Below, in pieces: positions 5,030 through 5,972 of a stretch of 5,972 nucleotides of DNA. The notes below the pieces were generated by a model. The model was not told where the DNA came from, ran no database searches, and saw only the letters and a program-made list of their open reading frames with translations. The stretch is from Betaproteobacteria bacterium (GTDB lineage: Bacteria; Pseudomonadota; Gammaproteobacteria; Burkholderiales; SG8-39). Within the stretch, counting starts at the first letter, position 1. Each line of letters opens with the position of its first letter. The position numbers were made by a program, and so were the translations under genes. The stretch is from positions 1 to 5,972 of the forward strand of contig SCUH01000272.1 of the NCBI GenBank assembly GCA_004298295.1. Reading direction: 5' to 3'.

Positions 5030-5972
5030 TCAGGTCCAGGCGATGCCGGGATCGCGCTCGATGCCGACCAGGCGCGGGAGATTCAGCTTCACCGGAGCGA
5101 CGCTGCGGCGCTCGCGCAGGTAGCGCGTCACCACGTCCCAGACGGGCTCGCCGGTGACGCCTTCGCCGACCGAGGCCCAGCCGGCGACTTTGTAGCTCTT
5201 GTCCGCTGCGACGAGCTTGCCGCCGATTCGCAGATCGGAGATGCGCGCGCCCATTTTCGCGTGCGGCTCGCAGGCGTAGGTCATGCCGCCGACGCGCACC
5301 ATGTCGCCGCCCTGCTGCAGGTAGGGGTCGGGATTGAACAGGTTGTCGCAGACGTCCTCGAGAATTTCCCGGATGCGCGCGCCGGTCATCGCGTTCACCG
5401 TGACCGCCGGATAGGTGATCGCGGTCTGGTCCATGACGTGTTCGAGCGTGATCGCGTCGCCGGGCAGCAGCGTCGTGCCCCAGCGGAAGCCGGGCGAAAA
5501 GGCGAGATCTGCGCCCTTCACCTGGAGCAGCGCATCGAGAATCAGCTGGTCGAAGCTGCCATTGAAGTTGCCGCGGCGGTACAGCAGGCCTTCGGTCACG
5601 GCGATCTTCTCGCCGAGCCGCGACGCGTACGGCGCGCGCACGCCCTCGATGTACGACTGCATCCCGGGATCCGCCGGCAGCAGGTTGGCGAAGACGGGCA
5701 GCAGCCGGTAGCGGTAGTCCGCGACGCGACCGCCGCGCACCTCGAGATCGAGCAGCGCGAGGAACTTGGCGTTGGACCCGGCGTTGGTCACGAGCGTTCT
5801 GCCGACGACGCTCGGCGCGGGCACGCCGTCGTGCGTGTGGCCGCCGAGGATCACGTCGATGCCGCGCACGCGCCCGGCCAGTTTCATGTCCACGTCCATG
5901 CCGTTGTGCGACAGCAGTACGACCACCTGCGCGCCCTTGGCGCGAACTTCGTCCACCAGTTGCTGCAGGCGC
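5030..5972 (-). CDS. soxB: SoxB thiosulfohydrolase, C-terminal part (partial)
   Basis: SoxB is the periplasmic di-manganese enzyme of the Sox thiosulfate-oxidation pathway; it hydrolyses the sulfate group from the thiosulfate-loaded carrier SoxYZ. The visible part is the last 313 codons of a protein normally near 560-570 residues. The frame stays open to the window edge, so the GTG at 5956 is internal and not the start. From the window edge, VVVLLSHNG (His and Asn near residues 22-23) and GGHTHD (43-48) are the later metal-binding motifs of the metallophosphatase domain. The 5'-nucleotidase C-terminal domain follows, with GSFDQLILDALLQVKGADLAF, further on FSPGFRWGTTLLPGDAITLE, DQTAITYPAVTVNAMTG and the SoxB-typical QQGGDMVRVGGMTYACEP. 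These separate it from ordinary 5'-nucleotidases. The N-terminal metal ligands and the export signal lie outside the window. It ends at a TGA (5030-5032) with no convincing terminator after it. Confidence 0.95.
   Translation of the reverse strand, partial: RLQQLVDEVRAKGAQVVVLLSHNGMDVDMKLAGRVRGIDVILGGHTHDGVPAPSVVGRTLVTNAGSNAKFLALLDLEVRGGRVADYRYRLLPVFANLLPADPGMQSYIEGVRAPYASRLGEKIAVTEGLLYRRGNFNGSFDQLILDALLQVKGADLAFSPGFRWGTTLLPGDAITLEHVMDQTAITYPAVTVNAMTGARIREILEDVCDNLFNPDPYLQQGGDMVRVGGMTYACEPHAKMGARISDLRIGGKLVAADKSYKVAGWASVGEGVTGEPVWDVVTRYLRERRSVAPVKLNLPRLVGIERDPGIAWT

Overview
The window looks like GC-rich (clearly above 60% by eye) proteobacterial DNA, most likely from a sulfur-oxidising beta- or gammaproteobacterium. 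The main reason is a soxB gene of the thiosulfate-oxidising Sox pathway at the right end. Species cannot be named from this sequence. Every convincing gene is on the minus strand, so transcription runs from high to low coordinates. The many long plus-strand open frames are antisense shadows of GC-rich genes.

Layout in transcription order. (1) 5972-5030: C-terminal 313 codons of soxB, with its 5' end outside the window. (2) 4977-4200: a small HEPN/MNT-type toxin-antitoxin module. The HEPN (toxin) gene carries a 1-nt frameshift, while the MNT nucleotidyltransferase (antitoxin) gene is intact. The module is bounded by imperfect inverted repeats sharing the core GGGGTCAG and possibly by a 5-bp CAGCG duplication, so it looks like an inserted cassette. 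(3) 4192-670: a tripartite efflux operon of MacA/MacB type, made of a periplasmic adaptor with an unusual extra helical segment, a separate ABC ATPase and a separate MacB/FtsX-type permease. (4) 677-1: the N-terminal 225 codons of a polytopic membrane protein resembling the membrane part of 'fused MFS/spermidine synthase' proteins, running off the left edge.

Genes 3 and 4 form one tightly coupled unit: macA/ATPase share TGATG (1-nt overlap), ATPase/permease share ATGA (4-nt overlap), and permease/membrane protein overlap by 8 nt. If the cassette is removed with one copy of CAGCG, soxB and macA come within about 54 nt of each other. The efflux operon may therefore once have been read through from soxB. 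The cassette end now lies only a few bases upstream of the macA start codon, where no ribosome-binding site is visible.

No tRNA, rRNA, CRISPR array, convincing promoter or intrinsic terminator was seen. The only non-coding gap of note is 4918-5029 (112 bp). No completely new system is evident. The most interesting points are the repeat-bounded cassette with its broken toxin gene and the helical insertion in the MacA-like adaptor.
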